64,000 bases of DNA. Source: an uncultured Chloroflexales bacterium. GTDB lineage: Bacteria; Chloroflexota; Chloroflexia; Chloroflexales; Chloroflexaceae. The notes below the pieces were generated by a model. That model searched no databases. It was not told the origin of the DNA and saw nothing but the letters and a program-made list of their open reading frames with translations. The stretch is taken from the NCBI GenBank assembly GCA_937967405.1, contig CALCJV010000022.1, forward strand, positions 1-64,000, in the 5' to 3' direction. The translations under genes and the position numbers were made by a program. Positions 1-7,966 of this stretch are shown here, one piece after another (positions within the stretch are counted from its first letter, which is position 1; each line of letters opens with the position of its first letter).

Positions 1-275
1 GTTGCCACGATCAGGTAGGTATGCGCGAGGCAGCTTGCCAGCGATGCGAGCAGCAACTCCGGCGAGGTTGGCCCTAGATTGTAGCCCGCTAGCCCATCGC
101 CCGAATCCGTCACCAGCGTGAACTCGCGGATCTGCACTGGACGTACACCCGATCCGCCCGCCACCCGCGCCGTCGCCTGCAACGGAGTCGCGGGCGTATC
201 GCTCTGGCGCAGCTGCTCAGCGAGCTTGGCCAGCTTGCCGCGCTTGAATTCTAAATAATCGCGTAGACTTGGCAT
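1..275 (-). CDS. OsmC family protein (3' part missing)
   Basis: The visible 91 residues begin MPSLRDYLEFKRGK and run off the window edge. The segment with GYNLGPTSPELLLASLASC matches the OsmC/Ohr fold, where the reactive cysteine sits in an xxxSLxSC turn after a G-P-S/T-PxELLL motif. The family includes organic-hydroperoxide reductases and general stress proteins that use thiols to reduce peroxides in the cytoplasm. The second conserved cysteine lies outside the window, so the substrate class cannot be judged. The start at 275 is supported by a strong AAGGAG ribosome site 5-7 bases upstream. It is divergent from the cyclase gene at 431, with about 155 bases between them. Confidence 0.8.
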   Translation of the reverse strand, partial: MPSLRDYLEFKRGKLAKLAEQLRQSDTPATPLQATARVAGGSGVRPVQIREFTLVTDSGDGLAGYNLGPTSPELLLASLASCLAHTYLIVA

Positions 276-430
276 TGGTCACTCCTTCTTGATACGTCGC
301 TCAGATTTGTACACAATACATGATGACAGCGCGGGCAAAGCCCATTATACTTAGGCCCACCACAGCATCACATTCAGTTCTATTCTAAACGAGAACGCTC
401 AGTGCTGAGCTAACAGAAAGGAAGCATGGT

Positions 431-1273
431 ATGTGTCCACCAAGAGTGCTGAGTGGCATGGCCGCAGCCGCCACAAGTCGGCGCAATTTCCTCAAGCTCG
501 GCTTTGGCGCAGCCGCTGCCGGAGCCGCCGCCGTTGCCCTGCCAAACACGCGCAAAACCCTCGCCCAAGCCGTTGGCCGGGTCTCGTTCAACAATGTGCA
601 AGACTTGACCCATGTGCTTGGGCGGAATACTCCGCTCTTTCCGGGGGCACCCCCGTTTGAGATTACCACCTACGTAACGGTTGAGGAGAACGGCTTCTAC
701 GGCAGCATTCTGAACTACTGGGAACACGTCGGGACGCATATGGATGCGCCCGCGCACTTTGCTGTTGGGGGGGCGTTTGTGGATCAACTCAATCCCGCCA
801 ATCTCGTCGTACCTATCGCTGTGATTGACATTAGCGCACGCGCCGCGCTGAACCCAGATACGATGGTCAATCTGGATGATATACTGGCGTATGAGGCGCA
901 GTATGGGCAGATTCCTGAAAATGCGGCGGTGTTTATGGATTCAGGCTGGGCAAAGCGCTGGGGCGAACCGGAAGCATTCGTCAATCTGGATGAAGGCGGC
1001 ACGCAGCACTATCCCGGCTTCAGCCAAGAAGCTACCGACTTTCTGATCTTGCAGCGCAACATTGCAGGCATCGGCGTGGATACCTTGAGCCTCGATCCGG
1101 GCAACTCAACTACCTTCGCTGTGCATGTGTCGTTTCTCGGCTCTGGGCGATGGGGCATCGAGAACCTTGCCAACTTGAACCAGATTCCACCGGCGGGGGC
1201 AGTGGCATTTGTGGGTGCGCCAAAAGTGGCCGCTGGCTCCGGTGGGCCATCGCGGGTGATAGCGATCTGGTAG
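431..1273 (+). CDS. Tat-exported cyclase family protein (kynurenine formamidase-like)
   Basis: The 280-residue protein carries the cyclase-family (PF04199) metal-binding motif HVGTHMDAPAHF at residues 99-110, which in kynurenine formamidases and related amide or ester hydrolases binds the catalytic metal. The N-terminus has a twin-arginine signal (TSRRNFLK, about residues 15-22) followed by an Ala-rich hydrophobic stretch and a likely cleavage region near residue 47, so the folded, probably metal-loaded enzyme is inferred to be exported. The start at 431 has an AAGGAAG site at suitable spacing; Met10 at 458 is an alternative that keeps the Tat motif. The substrate is unknown. No tryptophan-degradation genes are nearby, so a kynurenine role is not supported by context. 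Confidence 0.88.
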   Translation: MCPPRVLSGMAAAATSRRNFLKLGFGAAAAGAAAVALPNTRKTLAQAVGRVSFNNVQDLTHVLGRNTPLFPGAPPFEITTYVTVEENGFYGSILNYWEHVGTHMDAPAHFAVGGAFVDQLNPANLVVPIAVIDISARAALNPDTMVNLDDILAYEAQYGQIPENAAVFMDSGWAKRWGEPEAFVNLDEGGTQHYPGFSQEATDFLILQRNIAGIGVDTLSLDPGNSTTFAVHVSFLGSGRWGIENLANLNQIPPAGAVAFVGAPKVAAGSGGPSRVIAIW

Positions 1274-1377
1274 GCAATCGCTGAAAGTGTAGGCTTTTGC
1301 ACAGTTGCTACAGGCATGGGCCGGCATACTATGAGCAGGAACACGACTCAACCTGATCCTGCTGAGGAGGTATGCTT

Positions 1378-2607
1378 ATGTCTACGCCCATGATGATGAT
1401 CGCCGGATTGTTGGTGCTGCTTGGGCTGGTGGGCTGTGGGCCAGCCCCCGATGCGCCCGCACCGTCCGGATCACCGCCTGCGGCCCGCCCGCCCGCACCT
1501 GCCGCCGCCGCACCAAGCCCCGTGCCCGCCCCCACTTCCGAACAGTTGCCGCCGTATGGCGCACGCAGTGAGTTTCGCACCGACTTTAGCAAAACGAGGA
1601 TAGACTATGCGGAGGTGCTATCGGGTGGCCCACCGAAGGATGGCATCCCCGCGATAGATAGCCCACAGTTTGTTAGCGTAGCCGCCGCACAGGAGTGGCT
1701 CCGCGCCACTGAGCCAGTGGTGCGGGTGCAGGTGGGCGATGATGCCCGCGCCTACCCGCTCCAAATTCTGACGTGGCACGAACTGGTGAATGATACGGTT
1801 GGTGGGCTGCCGTTGGTGGTGAGCTTCTGTCCGCTCTGCAACACGGCAATCGTTTTTGAGCGTGAGGTTGCAGGGCAGCTGCTTGATTTCGGCACGACGG
1901 GACGACTGCGCTTTAGCAACCTGATTATGTATGATCGCCAGACCGAAACGTGGTGGCAACAGGCAACCGGCGAGGCGATTGCAGGCGAACTAACTGGCAC
2001 GCGCCTGCGCTTCTATCCGGGCGAGATTATTGCGTGGGCCGATTTTCAGGCCGCGCACCCAGATGGGCACGTGCTGTCGCGGGAGACTGGCTTCAAGCGT
2101 GCCTACGGGCGCAACCCCTACGTCGGCTACGATGATATAAACAGTAGCCCCTTCCTATATCAGGGTGCGCCGATTGCCGATGTGCTGCCACCGCTGGCAC
2201 GGGTTCTGACGATTGAGCTAGGCGATGAACTGGTGGCCTACCCCTACAGCAACCTTGCGGCGGTGGGGGTCATCAACGATACCGTACACGCTGTACCGCT
2301 GGTGGTCTTTTGGCAGGCAGGCACGGCTTCGGCCCTCGATGCGGGCACACTGGCTGAGGGGCGCGATGTTGGCGCAGGCACGGCATTTGAGCGCACCGTT
2401 GCTGGGCAGGTGCTAACTTTTACCGCTAATGCCGATGGGCGCGGTTTCAGCGATGTGGAGACGGGCAGCCAGTGGAATCATCTTGGGCAAGCGGTGGCAG
2501 GGCCACTGCACGGCACACAGCTCACGCCAGTCGTTGCGGTGAACCATTTCTGGTTCTCGTGGGCGGCGTTTCGCCCTGACACGCGGGTCTATCAGGTGGG
2601 GGAGTAG
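1378..2607 (+). CDS. DUF3179 domain lipoprotein
   Basis: The protein starts with a short hydrophobic signal ending in LVGC (lipobox, Cys about residue 20), then about 40 Pro/Ala-rich residues, then a DUF3179 domain. Family hallmarks seen are the WHE motif (about residue 133) and CPLCNTAI (about residues 151-158), with a second half of related beta-rich sequence. DUF3179 has no established biochemical role; the CPLC pair could hold a metal or form a disulfide, which is inference. The start at 1378 is preferred over the in-frame ATG at 1372 because the GAGGAGG site ends at 1370, leaving 7 bases to 1378 but only 1 to 1372. The 3' end overlaps the convergent Uma2 gene by 16 bases. Confidence 0.88.
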   Translation: MSTPMMMIAGLLVLLGLVGCGPAPDAPAPSGSPPAARPPAPAAAAPSPVPAPTSEQLPPYGARSEFRTDFSKTRIDYAEVLSGGPPKDGIPAIDSPQFVSVAAAQEWLRATEPVVRVQVGDDARAYPLQILTWHELVNDTVGGLPLVVSFCPLCNTAIVFEREVAGQLLDFGTTGRLRFSNLIMYDRQTETWWQQATGEAIAGELTGTRLRFYPGEIIAWADFQAAHPDGHVLSRETGFKRAYGRNPYVGYDDINSSPFLYQGAPIADVLPPLARVLTIELGDELVAYPYSNLAAVGVINDTVHAVPLVVFWQAGTASALDAGTLAEGRDVGAGTAFERTVAGQVLTFTANADGRGFSDVETGSQWNHLGQAVAGPLHGTQLTPVVAVNHFWFSWAAFRPDTRVYQVGE

Positions 2608-3233
2608 GGCGGCTGGATGCCACCTGCCGCAAACACCGCCGCCACGTCGAGGGTGAGTTGGGGGATGAGCAGTGACGTGGCGAATGTGCCGGGCGCGAAT
2701 ACGCCGTGCACAAAATAGCTTAATCCCTTTAGGACTAGCACCGTGATGGTTACGGTTTGCGGATCAACAATCCAGTATTCAGGAATCTGCGCTTCGGCAT
2801 AATCGGTGCGTTTCTGCACCAGATCGCGCTCAGGATGATCGGGGCTAACTACCTCTAACACCAAATCGGCACCTAGCCAAAAGGCTTCTTGATTGCGTGG
2901 ATCAGCCTGATCGCAGAGCAGCAGCAGGTCTGGCTCACGGTATTTGGTGGGACTAATCCGGAGCCGCATGGCCGCGAACAGGACAATCCCGCCAAGCGGA
3001 TGCACGACTGCCGCAACCTGTTCGTACAGATACGCGAGGATGCGCTGATGAGTACGGGTGGGCATGGGCAAGACCTCTAATGCACCATCAGTGAACTCGA
3101 TCAGATGGTTTGTTTGGGCACTGAGGCGCAGGTACATTGCTTCGGTCCAAAGCCCTTGCAATGTGGCCAGCGCAATCTCGGTGCCACTCTCGGTAAGCAC
3201 CAGCCGCACATCAGGGAGACCTGTCGTCGTCAC
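2592..3233 (-). CDS. Uma2 family (DUF820) putative restriction-type endonuclease
   Basis: The 213-residue protein has the Uma2/DUF820 pattern of the PD-(D/E)xK nuclease fold: the block with REPDLLLL and then DLVLEVVSPD, followed by a Lys-Tyr region (VQKRTDYAEAQIPEYWIVD) typical of the family. These genes are very abundant in Chloroflexota and Cyanobacteria as scattered single copies; their biological target is not settled. The start is taken as GTG at 3233, where an AAGGAG site lies 8 bases upstream; a longer ATG reading from 3311 would run back through the hairpin at 3297-3322. A TATACT box at 3284-3289 on the same strand could be its -10 element. Confidence 0.85.
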   Translation of the reverse strand: MTTTGLPDVRLVLTESGTEIALATLQGLWTEAMYLRLSAQTNHLIEFTDGALEVLPMPTRTHQRILAYLYEQVAAVVHPLGGIVLFAAMRLRISPTKYREPDLLLLCDQADPRNQEAFWLGADLVLEVVSPDHPERDLVQKRTDYAEAQIPEYWIVDPQTVTITVLVLKGLSYFVHGVFAPGTFATSLLIPQLTLDVAAVFAAGGIQPPYSPT

Positions 3234-3283
3234 CGTTGGTACTCCTTTGCTCCGGCACGACATCACACCGATCACACTGGACG

Positions 3284-3289
3284 AGTATA
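3284..3289 (-). promoter_or_regulatory. candidate -10 box for the Uma2 gene
   Basis: TATACT on the minus strand lies about 50 bases upstream of the GTG start at 3233. No -35 can be recognised because the expected position falls in the hairpin at 3297-3322. Confidence 0.35.
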
Positions 3290-3296
3290 GCCCCAA

Positions 3297-3322
3297 GCCC
3301 GCAGGGCCCACGTCCTGCGGGC
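3297..3322 (-). terminator. GC-rich hairpin after the alpha/beta hydrolase gene
   Basis: A perfect 9-bp stem (GCCCGCAGG / CCTGCGGGC) with an 8-base loop lies 25 bases past the stop codon of the hydrolase gene. There is no T tract, so it would be a Rho-independent-like but U-poor terminator or an mRNA 3' end stabiliser. Confidence 0.5.
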
Positions 3323-3346
3323 GGGCGGAAAGAGCCGTGATCGCGC

Positions 3347-4135
3347 TTAGTGTGCCGCAAGGAAGCCGATTATTGCCCCTGCCGTAAATGCGGGCTGCTC
3401 GATGTGCATGTAGTGGTTGCTGTTCGGCACTTCCACGAAACGGGCCCCGCTAATCTGGCTGACGACTTTGGCGTGCAAGAAATCTGCCGTCAGGAATGGC
3501 TCATGCTGTGCGCCTACCACCAGCGTTGGGACGCGAATATGTGGCAGCCGTTCAGGGAAGTTGGCGTTGCTCCACGCCTCAAACATCTCTAGCATTGCTT
3601 CGCGCCGCCACGTCATCGAGTCACTCACAAGCACATCGAGCAAATCGGCGGGGATTGACGTACTCCAACCCATCTGCCAAACTGCCGCCCGCCCTTCGGC
3701 TGATTCGGCGGCGGCGCGGAACATCGCCGCGCCTTCGGGCGGCACTGGCACGCCTGTGGCGGGCACAGGCCCCAGCAGGATCAGCGTGCGGAGCTGGACA
3801 TCGGCTTCGGCGGCTACCCACTGCGCGATTGCGCCACCAGTGCTATGCCCAATCAGGCTAAACTGCTGCCAACCCAACTCCCGAATGAGCGCGTGCGTAT
3901 CCCGCCCAAAACGCTCGAGCGTGTAGCCGGTGGCGGGCTTATCCGATGCGCCCCCGCCGCGCAAGTCAGGCAGCACAATGGTGTAGCGGTCTGGGGCAAA
4001 GAAGGGTAGCATCCAATCGAAGTTGCGGCTCGTGCAGTTGAAGCCGTGCAGCATAAGGAGCTGCTCTGAGCCTGTACCAAAGGTGCGGTAGGCGAGTTTG
4101 GTTCCATCGTCGGTGGTGAGAAACTGTGTTGTCAT
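3347..4135 (-). CDS. alpha/beta hydrolase
   Basis: This 262-residue protein has the alpha/beta hydrolase signature: an oxyanion-region HGF at residues 30-32, the nucleophile elbow GHSTGG at 96-101 (Ser98), and a C-terminal histidine in the NSNHYMH stretch near residue 241. Family members hydrolyse esters, lactones, epoxides or C-C bonds in the cytoplasm; nothing here fixes the substrate. The start at 4135 (MTTQFLTTDDGTK) is chosen because the family begins here and an AAAGGA site lies about 11 bases upstream; an in-frame ATG at 4270 is unlikely. The gene follows a VOC-family gene by 61 bases on the same strand, so the two are probably co-transcribed and may act in one catabolic or detoxifying step. 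Confidence 0.88.
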   Translation of the reverse strand: MTTQFLTTDDGTKLAYRTFGTGSEQLLMLHGFNCTSRNFDWMLPFFAPDRYTIVLPDLRGGGASDKPATGYTLERFGRDTHALIRELGWQQFSLIGHSTGGAIAQWVAAEADVQLRTLILLGPVPATGVPVPPEGAAMFRAAAESAEGRAAVWQMGWSTSIPADLLDVLVSDSMTWRREAMLEMFEAWSNANFPERLPHIRVPTLVVGAQHEPFLTADFLHAKVVSQISGARFVEVPNSNHYMHIEQPAFTAGAIIGFLAAH

Positions 4136-4196
4136 TGGTGCTTGGTTCCTTTGTAGGTGTTGGTTGATCTTGATTGGTGTGGACTGGGCCGATAGA

Positions 4197-4922
4197 TTAA
4201 CCCAGACGTACCCCATAGTGGCGGGCGGCATAGTCATACAGCATATCCGTGAAGGGCGTGCCGTTGGCAAAGCCGCGATACTCCGGTTTGATCTCCGAGA
4301 GCTGGATCATAAAGCGCACATCGCCAAAGGTGATGTGCCCATAGAGTGATAGCCGCTCTGCCCGTTCGAGCAGCGTAAACTCCGATGCGAAAGCAGGGAA
4401 GTGTGCCTGCAACTGGGCCAACGCCGCTTCGAGGTGATCGACCACAAAGCCGATGTGGTGAATGCGCGAGGGGATGCCATCCGAGAGCGGCGCACCCGGT
4501 TTGGCATCAAATAGGAATAATGCCGTGTTGCCCGTTGTCACGACGGTCAGATGTTCGTCGTCGCGCACGATCTGCATCTGCAAGCCGCGATGGAAGAAGT
4601 CGCGGGCAGACGGGCGATCTGTCACGGCGAGGGCAAGGTGATCGAAGCCGTAATTTGTCCACGCTGCTGGGCGTGGATCAAGTGGGCGGGCTTCGAGCAC
4701 AAAGTCAGCATCGCCATAATGGGCGACAATCTCGTTGAGAAACATATCCGGATAGATCAATGTGCCATCTGCACGCAGCACACGCAGATGATGGGCATAC
4801 TGAATCTCGGCGGGGAGCAGGGTGTGCATAGCTTGATGCACAATGTTCGTGATCGGCACATCGCCGCTGAAGGTTGTGGTGGCCGTTGCAAACCGTACTG
4901 TGATTGTTGTAGGGTTGGACAT
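4197..4922 (-). CDS. VOC family protein with N-terminal extension
   Basis: Residues from about 90 to 225 form a vicinal-oxygen-chelate (glyoxalase/dioxygenase) domain: a first half starting GFDHLALAV and a second starting RIHHIGFVVDHLEAAL, each supplying a histidine typical of the metal site, with a late Glu or Gln-bearing strand around IQLSE. The first 75-85 residues are not VOC sequence; they look like a small beta-grasp or ubiquitin-like module (TTITVRFATATTTFSG, then ADGTLIYPDMFLNEI). The start at 4922 is supported by GAGGTGAT with good spacing. It is the first gene of a pair with the alpha/beta hydrolase. The reaction is unknown: dioxygenase, epimerase or resistance protein are all possible. 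Confidence 0.85.
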   Translation of the reverse strand: MSNPTTITVRFATATTTFSGDVPITNIVHQAMHTLLPAEIQYAHHLRVLRADGTLIYPDMFLNEIVAHYGDADFVLEARPLDPRPAAWTNYGFDHLALAVTDRPSARDFFHRGLQMQIVRDDEHLTVVTTGNTALFLFDAKPGAPLSDGIPSRIHHIGFVVDHLEAALAQLQAHFPAFASEFTLLERAERLSLYGHITFGDVRFMIQLSEIKPEYRGFANGTPFTDMLYDYAARHYGVRLG

Positions 4923-4967
4923 AGATCACCTCTCTGTGAATTGCAACACCTCTTTGCTCTATGAAGT

Positions 4968-4997
4968 ATGATACGGAGTCTGCCCCCTCCTTGTCAA
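4968..4997 (-). promoter_or_regulatory. candidate sigma70 promoter of the VOC-hydrolase pair
   Basis: On the minus strand TTGACA (4992-4997) is followed after 18 bases by TATCAT (4968-4973), about 46 bases upstream of the VOC start. The -35 is a perfect consensus; the spacing is one base longer than ideal. Confidence 0.55.
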
Positions 4998-5047
4998 GGG
5001 TTTGCACAGATATTGTCGCTCGCTTTCAGCCTCCAGCTGCACCAACG

Positions 5048-5070
5048 CCTGCCCTACCGCAGCGGGCAGG
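5048..5070 (-). terminator. hairpin after the HU gene
   Basis: A 7-bp perfect stem (CCTGCCC / GGGCAGG) with a 9-base loop lies 43 bases beyond the HU stop codon. No T run follows, so it is only terminator-like. Confidence 0.4.
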
Positions 5071-5112
5071 ACAGGCGCAGGCGAGCCGTGAGTAGCTGCA
5101 TACTATGCGTTG

Positions 5113-5418
5113 CTACTCGCCTTGCTTGATCTTCTCCTTCAGGGTGCTGCTTGCAGTGAAGCCCGGCGTGCGGGTTGCAGCGATCTTCATCTTCTGCCCC
5201 GTCTGCGGATTCACGCCCTCGCGCTCTTGGCGCGTCCGGACTTCAAACGTGCCGAAGCCGGTGAGGGTGACTCGTTGCCCTTGCGCCAGTGCCTCGCTAA
5301 TCACCTCAAATGCCGCGTCAATCACTTGGCGGGTGACTTTCTGCGAAAGTTCAGTGCGCGTAGCAACCTCTTTGATAAACTCGGTCTTCTGCATGCTGGC
5401 AGCCTTCTCAGTGGTCAT
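5113..5418 (-). CDS. HU family DNA-binding protein
   Basis: The 101-residue sequence has the HU/IHF plan: an N-terminal helical pair (KTEFIKEVATRTELSQKVTRQVIDAAF), the GFGTFEVR strand that precedes the DNA-clasping arm, the NPQTGQKM arm tip, and a short C-terminal helix. Canonical HU is about 90 residues; here an extra 8 residues (MTTEKAAS) precede the usual Met, and because the GGGAGGAG site sits just before the upstream ATG, I keep the longer start. HU bends DNA and compacts the nucleoid as a homo- or heterodimer. It is a single-gene unit with its own promoter (5474-5501) and a hairpin behind it. Confidence 0.95.
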   Translation of the reverse strand: MTTEKAASMQKTEFIKEVATRTELSQKVTRQVIDAAFEVISEALAQGQRVTLTGFGTFEVRTRQEREGVNPQTGQKMKIAATRTPGFTASSTLKEKIKQGE

Positions 5419-5473
5419 ACACTCCTCCCGTGAATAGAAAACAGGTAGCTCCAGTGCGGTTCAGTAGCAATGC

Positions 5474-5501
5474 AGTATACCGTATTCGGCAAGATCTGCA
5501 A
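5474..5501 (-). promoter_or_regulatory. candidate HU promoter
   Basis: Minus-strand TTGCAG (5496-5501), a 16-base spacer and TATACT (5474-5479) lie about 55 bases before the HU start codon. Confidence 0.5.
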
Positions 5502-5597
5502 GTGCCAAATTAGCGATTGTATTGCGGATTCCGAAAAAATCCCTCATTTACACGGATAGGGCTAACATTTGCGCCCCATCTTCAGAACGGTTGCCCA

Positions 5598-7637
5598 TCA
5601 CGATGGGACGGCGTGCAGCTCCAGCGGAACGGTTATGCCCAATTCGCCCCAGCCCAGCCACGCCACAAAGCCTTGCCGTTGCTCCTCTGTGCCGAGAATC
5701 GCCAGCCGATCCCCGCCCTGTAGCATCATTGTGGCTTCGGGGTTGACAAACACTTCCAGATCGCGCAGTAAAGCGACGACTGATGCACCGGTCTCTTGCC
5801 GAATACGTAATGAGCCAATCGTGCGCCCCGCGTAGGCCGAGTCAGGGCGCAGCTGATACCACTCAATCGTCAAGCCCTGCTGGGCGCGGCGCAAACAGGA
5901 GAGCAGCTGCGAGTCCGCATCGGGCTGCTGCCACGGCTCGTAACGGCGGCTATGCACCACATCTGAGTAGCTCTGGATTGTTTCGGCACTTAGCCCAATC
6001 CGCAGCAACGTTTGGCGCAGAATCTCCATGCCACCCTCAAAGATCGGCACCACCACATCGTTGGCTCCGTCGCGGTAAAGTTGCGGCAGGTCTTCGGCTT
6101 GGCGGGCCCGCGAGATGATCGGCAGCGTCGGTGCAAGCTCGCGGATCTGCTGGACAGTCAGGCGTTGTGCAGAAGTCTCTGGAACAGTCACCACAGCTAC
6201 CCGCGCCCGCTCGAGATACGCTCCGGCGAGCACCGAGGGCATGGATGAGTCGCCGTAGATCACTGTTGAACCATGCTCGCGGGCCAGCTGGGCGCGGAGG
6301 TAATCCTGCTCGATCACGATATGGCGCATGTTCAGCTCGTGCAGGGCTTCGACAAGGTGCTGCCCGACACGCCCATAGCCACAAATGACAACGTGATCAC
6401 GGATGCCGGGCGGCACAGCCGGCAGGGGGGCCGCAATCCGATTCTTGGCCGGCACATGCTGATCGAGCCAATCGGCAAGCGGATTGACCGCCCGCAAGAA
6501 GAACGGCGTAATCAGCGAGGAGATCAGCGCACCAGCCAGAATCAGGCTGTACAGGTAGCGGTCAATCACACCGATCTGCATCCCCATTGCGGCAAGGATA
6601 AACGAGAATTCGCCCATCTGGGCTAGCCCAGCCGCCGCGAGCAGCAACGTGCGCCGGCTGTAATCGAACCACCAGATCGCCAGCAGCGTGACGAGGAACT
6701 TGCCGACCACCAACGTCAGCACGACAATCAGCACTACGCCAATGTTGTCCACGATAAACATTGGGTCAATCAACATCCCCACCGAAACGAAGAAGAGGAT
6801 GCCAAACATATCGCGGATCGGGATCACCTCGCCCAAAACGCGATAGTGCAGATCTGACTCAGAGACGACGATCCCCGCAATGAATGCGCCGAGCGCAGGC
6901 GATAAGCCAAAGACGCTGGTGGCGATGAACGCTGTGCCGAGTGACAGCACTACCGTCGCTAACAAGAACAGTTCGCGTGAGCCAGTTTTGGCCAGCCGCG
7001 CTAGCACCAGCGGGACCAAGCGTGTGCCGAGCACCAGCATCACGACAACAAATACTGCCGTGAGAGCCAGCGATGTACCAACTTCCAGCAGGGGGTTACC
7101 GTTATCGTTGGGCAGGGTGACCGCAGGCAGCAGGCTGACCATCAGGATTGTGCTGAGGTCTTGCACAATCGAGACCCCGATCATGATTTGGGCGTGCTTT
7201 GTATCCAACTCACCCCGATCCATCAGGATTTTGAGCAGCACGGTGGTGGAGGAGAGCGCAAGCGCACAGCCAAAGAAGATTTGCCACGCCCATGGCCAGT
7301 TGAGCAGATAGCCAACCAGCACGCCCAGCGCAATCGTGAGGATGACCTGTGCGCTGCCGCCAAACAGGGCGATGCGTTGGACTTGGCGCAACTGTTGCAG
7401 CGAGAAATCTACGCCCACCCCAAACATCAACATCACGACTCCGATTTCGGCGAACAACTGAATATTTTCGGTATCGGCGGTAGGCGAGATGCCCACGAAG
7501 GGCCCTACCAGAATGCCCGCGAGCATGTAGCCGATCAGGGCCGGCAGGCGTAGGTAGTGGCTGGCAATACCACCAAGCAGCGCGGCAGACAGGGCCAGCG
7601 CAAGATCATAGGCAATTGAAACTGTTTCCATTTCCAT
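5598..7637 (-). CDS. monovalent cation:proton antiporter-2 (KefB/YbaL-type) with TrkA domains
   Basis: About 385 N-terminal residues form a Na+/H+ exchanger (CPA2) membrane domain of roughly a dozen segments, including the conserved block PALGAFIAGIVVSES. A RCK/TrkA-N nucleotide-binding domain begins near residue 415 (HVVICGYGRVGQ, with the GxGxxG dinucleotide loop), followed by a TrkA-C domain around 560-650 (LRPDSAYAGRTIGSL). The protein would exchange K+ or Na+ for protons, gated by nucleotides or thiols. The start at 7637 (MEMETVSIAY) is set by an AGGAGA site 6 bases upstream; a longer reading from 7712 lacks one. It is divergent from the beta-propeller gene at 7967. Which ion it carries cannot be read from the sequence. 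Confidence 0.93.
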   Translation of the reverse strand: MEMETVSIAYDLALALSAALLGGIASHYLRLPALIGYMLAGILVGPFVGISPTADTENIQLFAEIGVVMLMFGVGVDFSLQQLRQVQRIALFGGSAQVILTIALGVLVGYLLNWPWAWQIFFGCALALSSTTVLLKILMDRGELDTKHAQIMIGVSIVQDLSTILMVSLLPAVTLPNDNGNPLLEVGTSLALTAVFVVVMLVLGTRLVPLVLARLAKTGSRELFLLATVVLSLGTAFIATSVFGLSPALGAFIAGIVVSESDLHYRVLGEVIPIRDMFGILFFVSVGMLIDPMFIVDNIGVVLIVVLTLVVGKFLVTLLAIWWFDYSRRTLLLAAAGLAQMGEFSFILAAMGMQIGVIDRYLYSLILAGALISSLITPFFLRAVNPLADWLDQHVPAKNRIAAPLPAVPPGIRDHVVICGYGRVGQHLVEALHELNMRHIVIEQDYLRAQLAREHGSTVIYGDSSMPSVLAGAYLERARVAVVTVPETSAQRLTVQQIRELAPTLPIISRARQAEDLPQLYRDGANDVVVPIFEGGMEILRQTLLRIGLSAETIQSYSDVVHSRRYEPWQQPDADSQLLSCLRRAQQGLTIEWYQLRPDSAYAGRTIGSLRIRQETGASVVALLRDLEVFVNPEATMMLQGGDRLAILGTEEQRQGFVAWLGWGELGITVPLELHAVPS

Positions 7638-7966
7638 GCAACGTCTCCTGAATTGGTGCGGGTAGGCCCACGGGATATAATACTCTGCCGACATTGGCAC
7701 GCGGGGCAACACAGCTTGCGGGCATCGGCGAACTGGGCCACACCCGCTTGGTGAAACTCAACTCTTATTCTAAAGTATGCCACAGGAAAGCCTTGCACGG
7801 CAAATGCCCCGTATCAAGCTCGGCTCTAGCCCTACACACGGGTAGCAGCTATCAGCACAATGCAGCGTTAGTCTCACGCACTTCTCATTTGGAACGTGCT
7901 ATGATTAAGGTTGTCCCTATGCTGGGGGCATGGTTACGTCATCCATTTGAGGAGGTCAACAAACTC
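7638..7966. other. intergenic region between divergent antiporter and beta-propeller genes
   Basis: These 329 bases hold no recognisable gene. An in-frame extension of the downstream gene exists but lacks a ribosome site and a signal peptide at its start. A TATTAT box on the minus strand (7677-7682) could serve the antiporter, and the extended -10 TGCTATGAT at 7897-7905 could serve the plus-strand gene. I see no hairpin of note. Confidence 0.5.
7897..7905 (+). promoter_or_regulatory. extended -10 promoter element (TGCTATGAT)
   Basis: This element lies 62 bases upstream of the start of the beta-propeller gene. No -35 is recognisable, which fits extended -10 promoters of the type seen at several other genes in this window. 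Confidence 0.45.

Noticed and set aside
2592..3233. Uma2 and DUF3179 overlap as an operon
   Set aside because: The two genes are convergent, so the 16-base overlap is only tail-to-tail.
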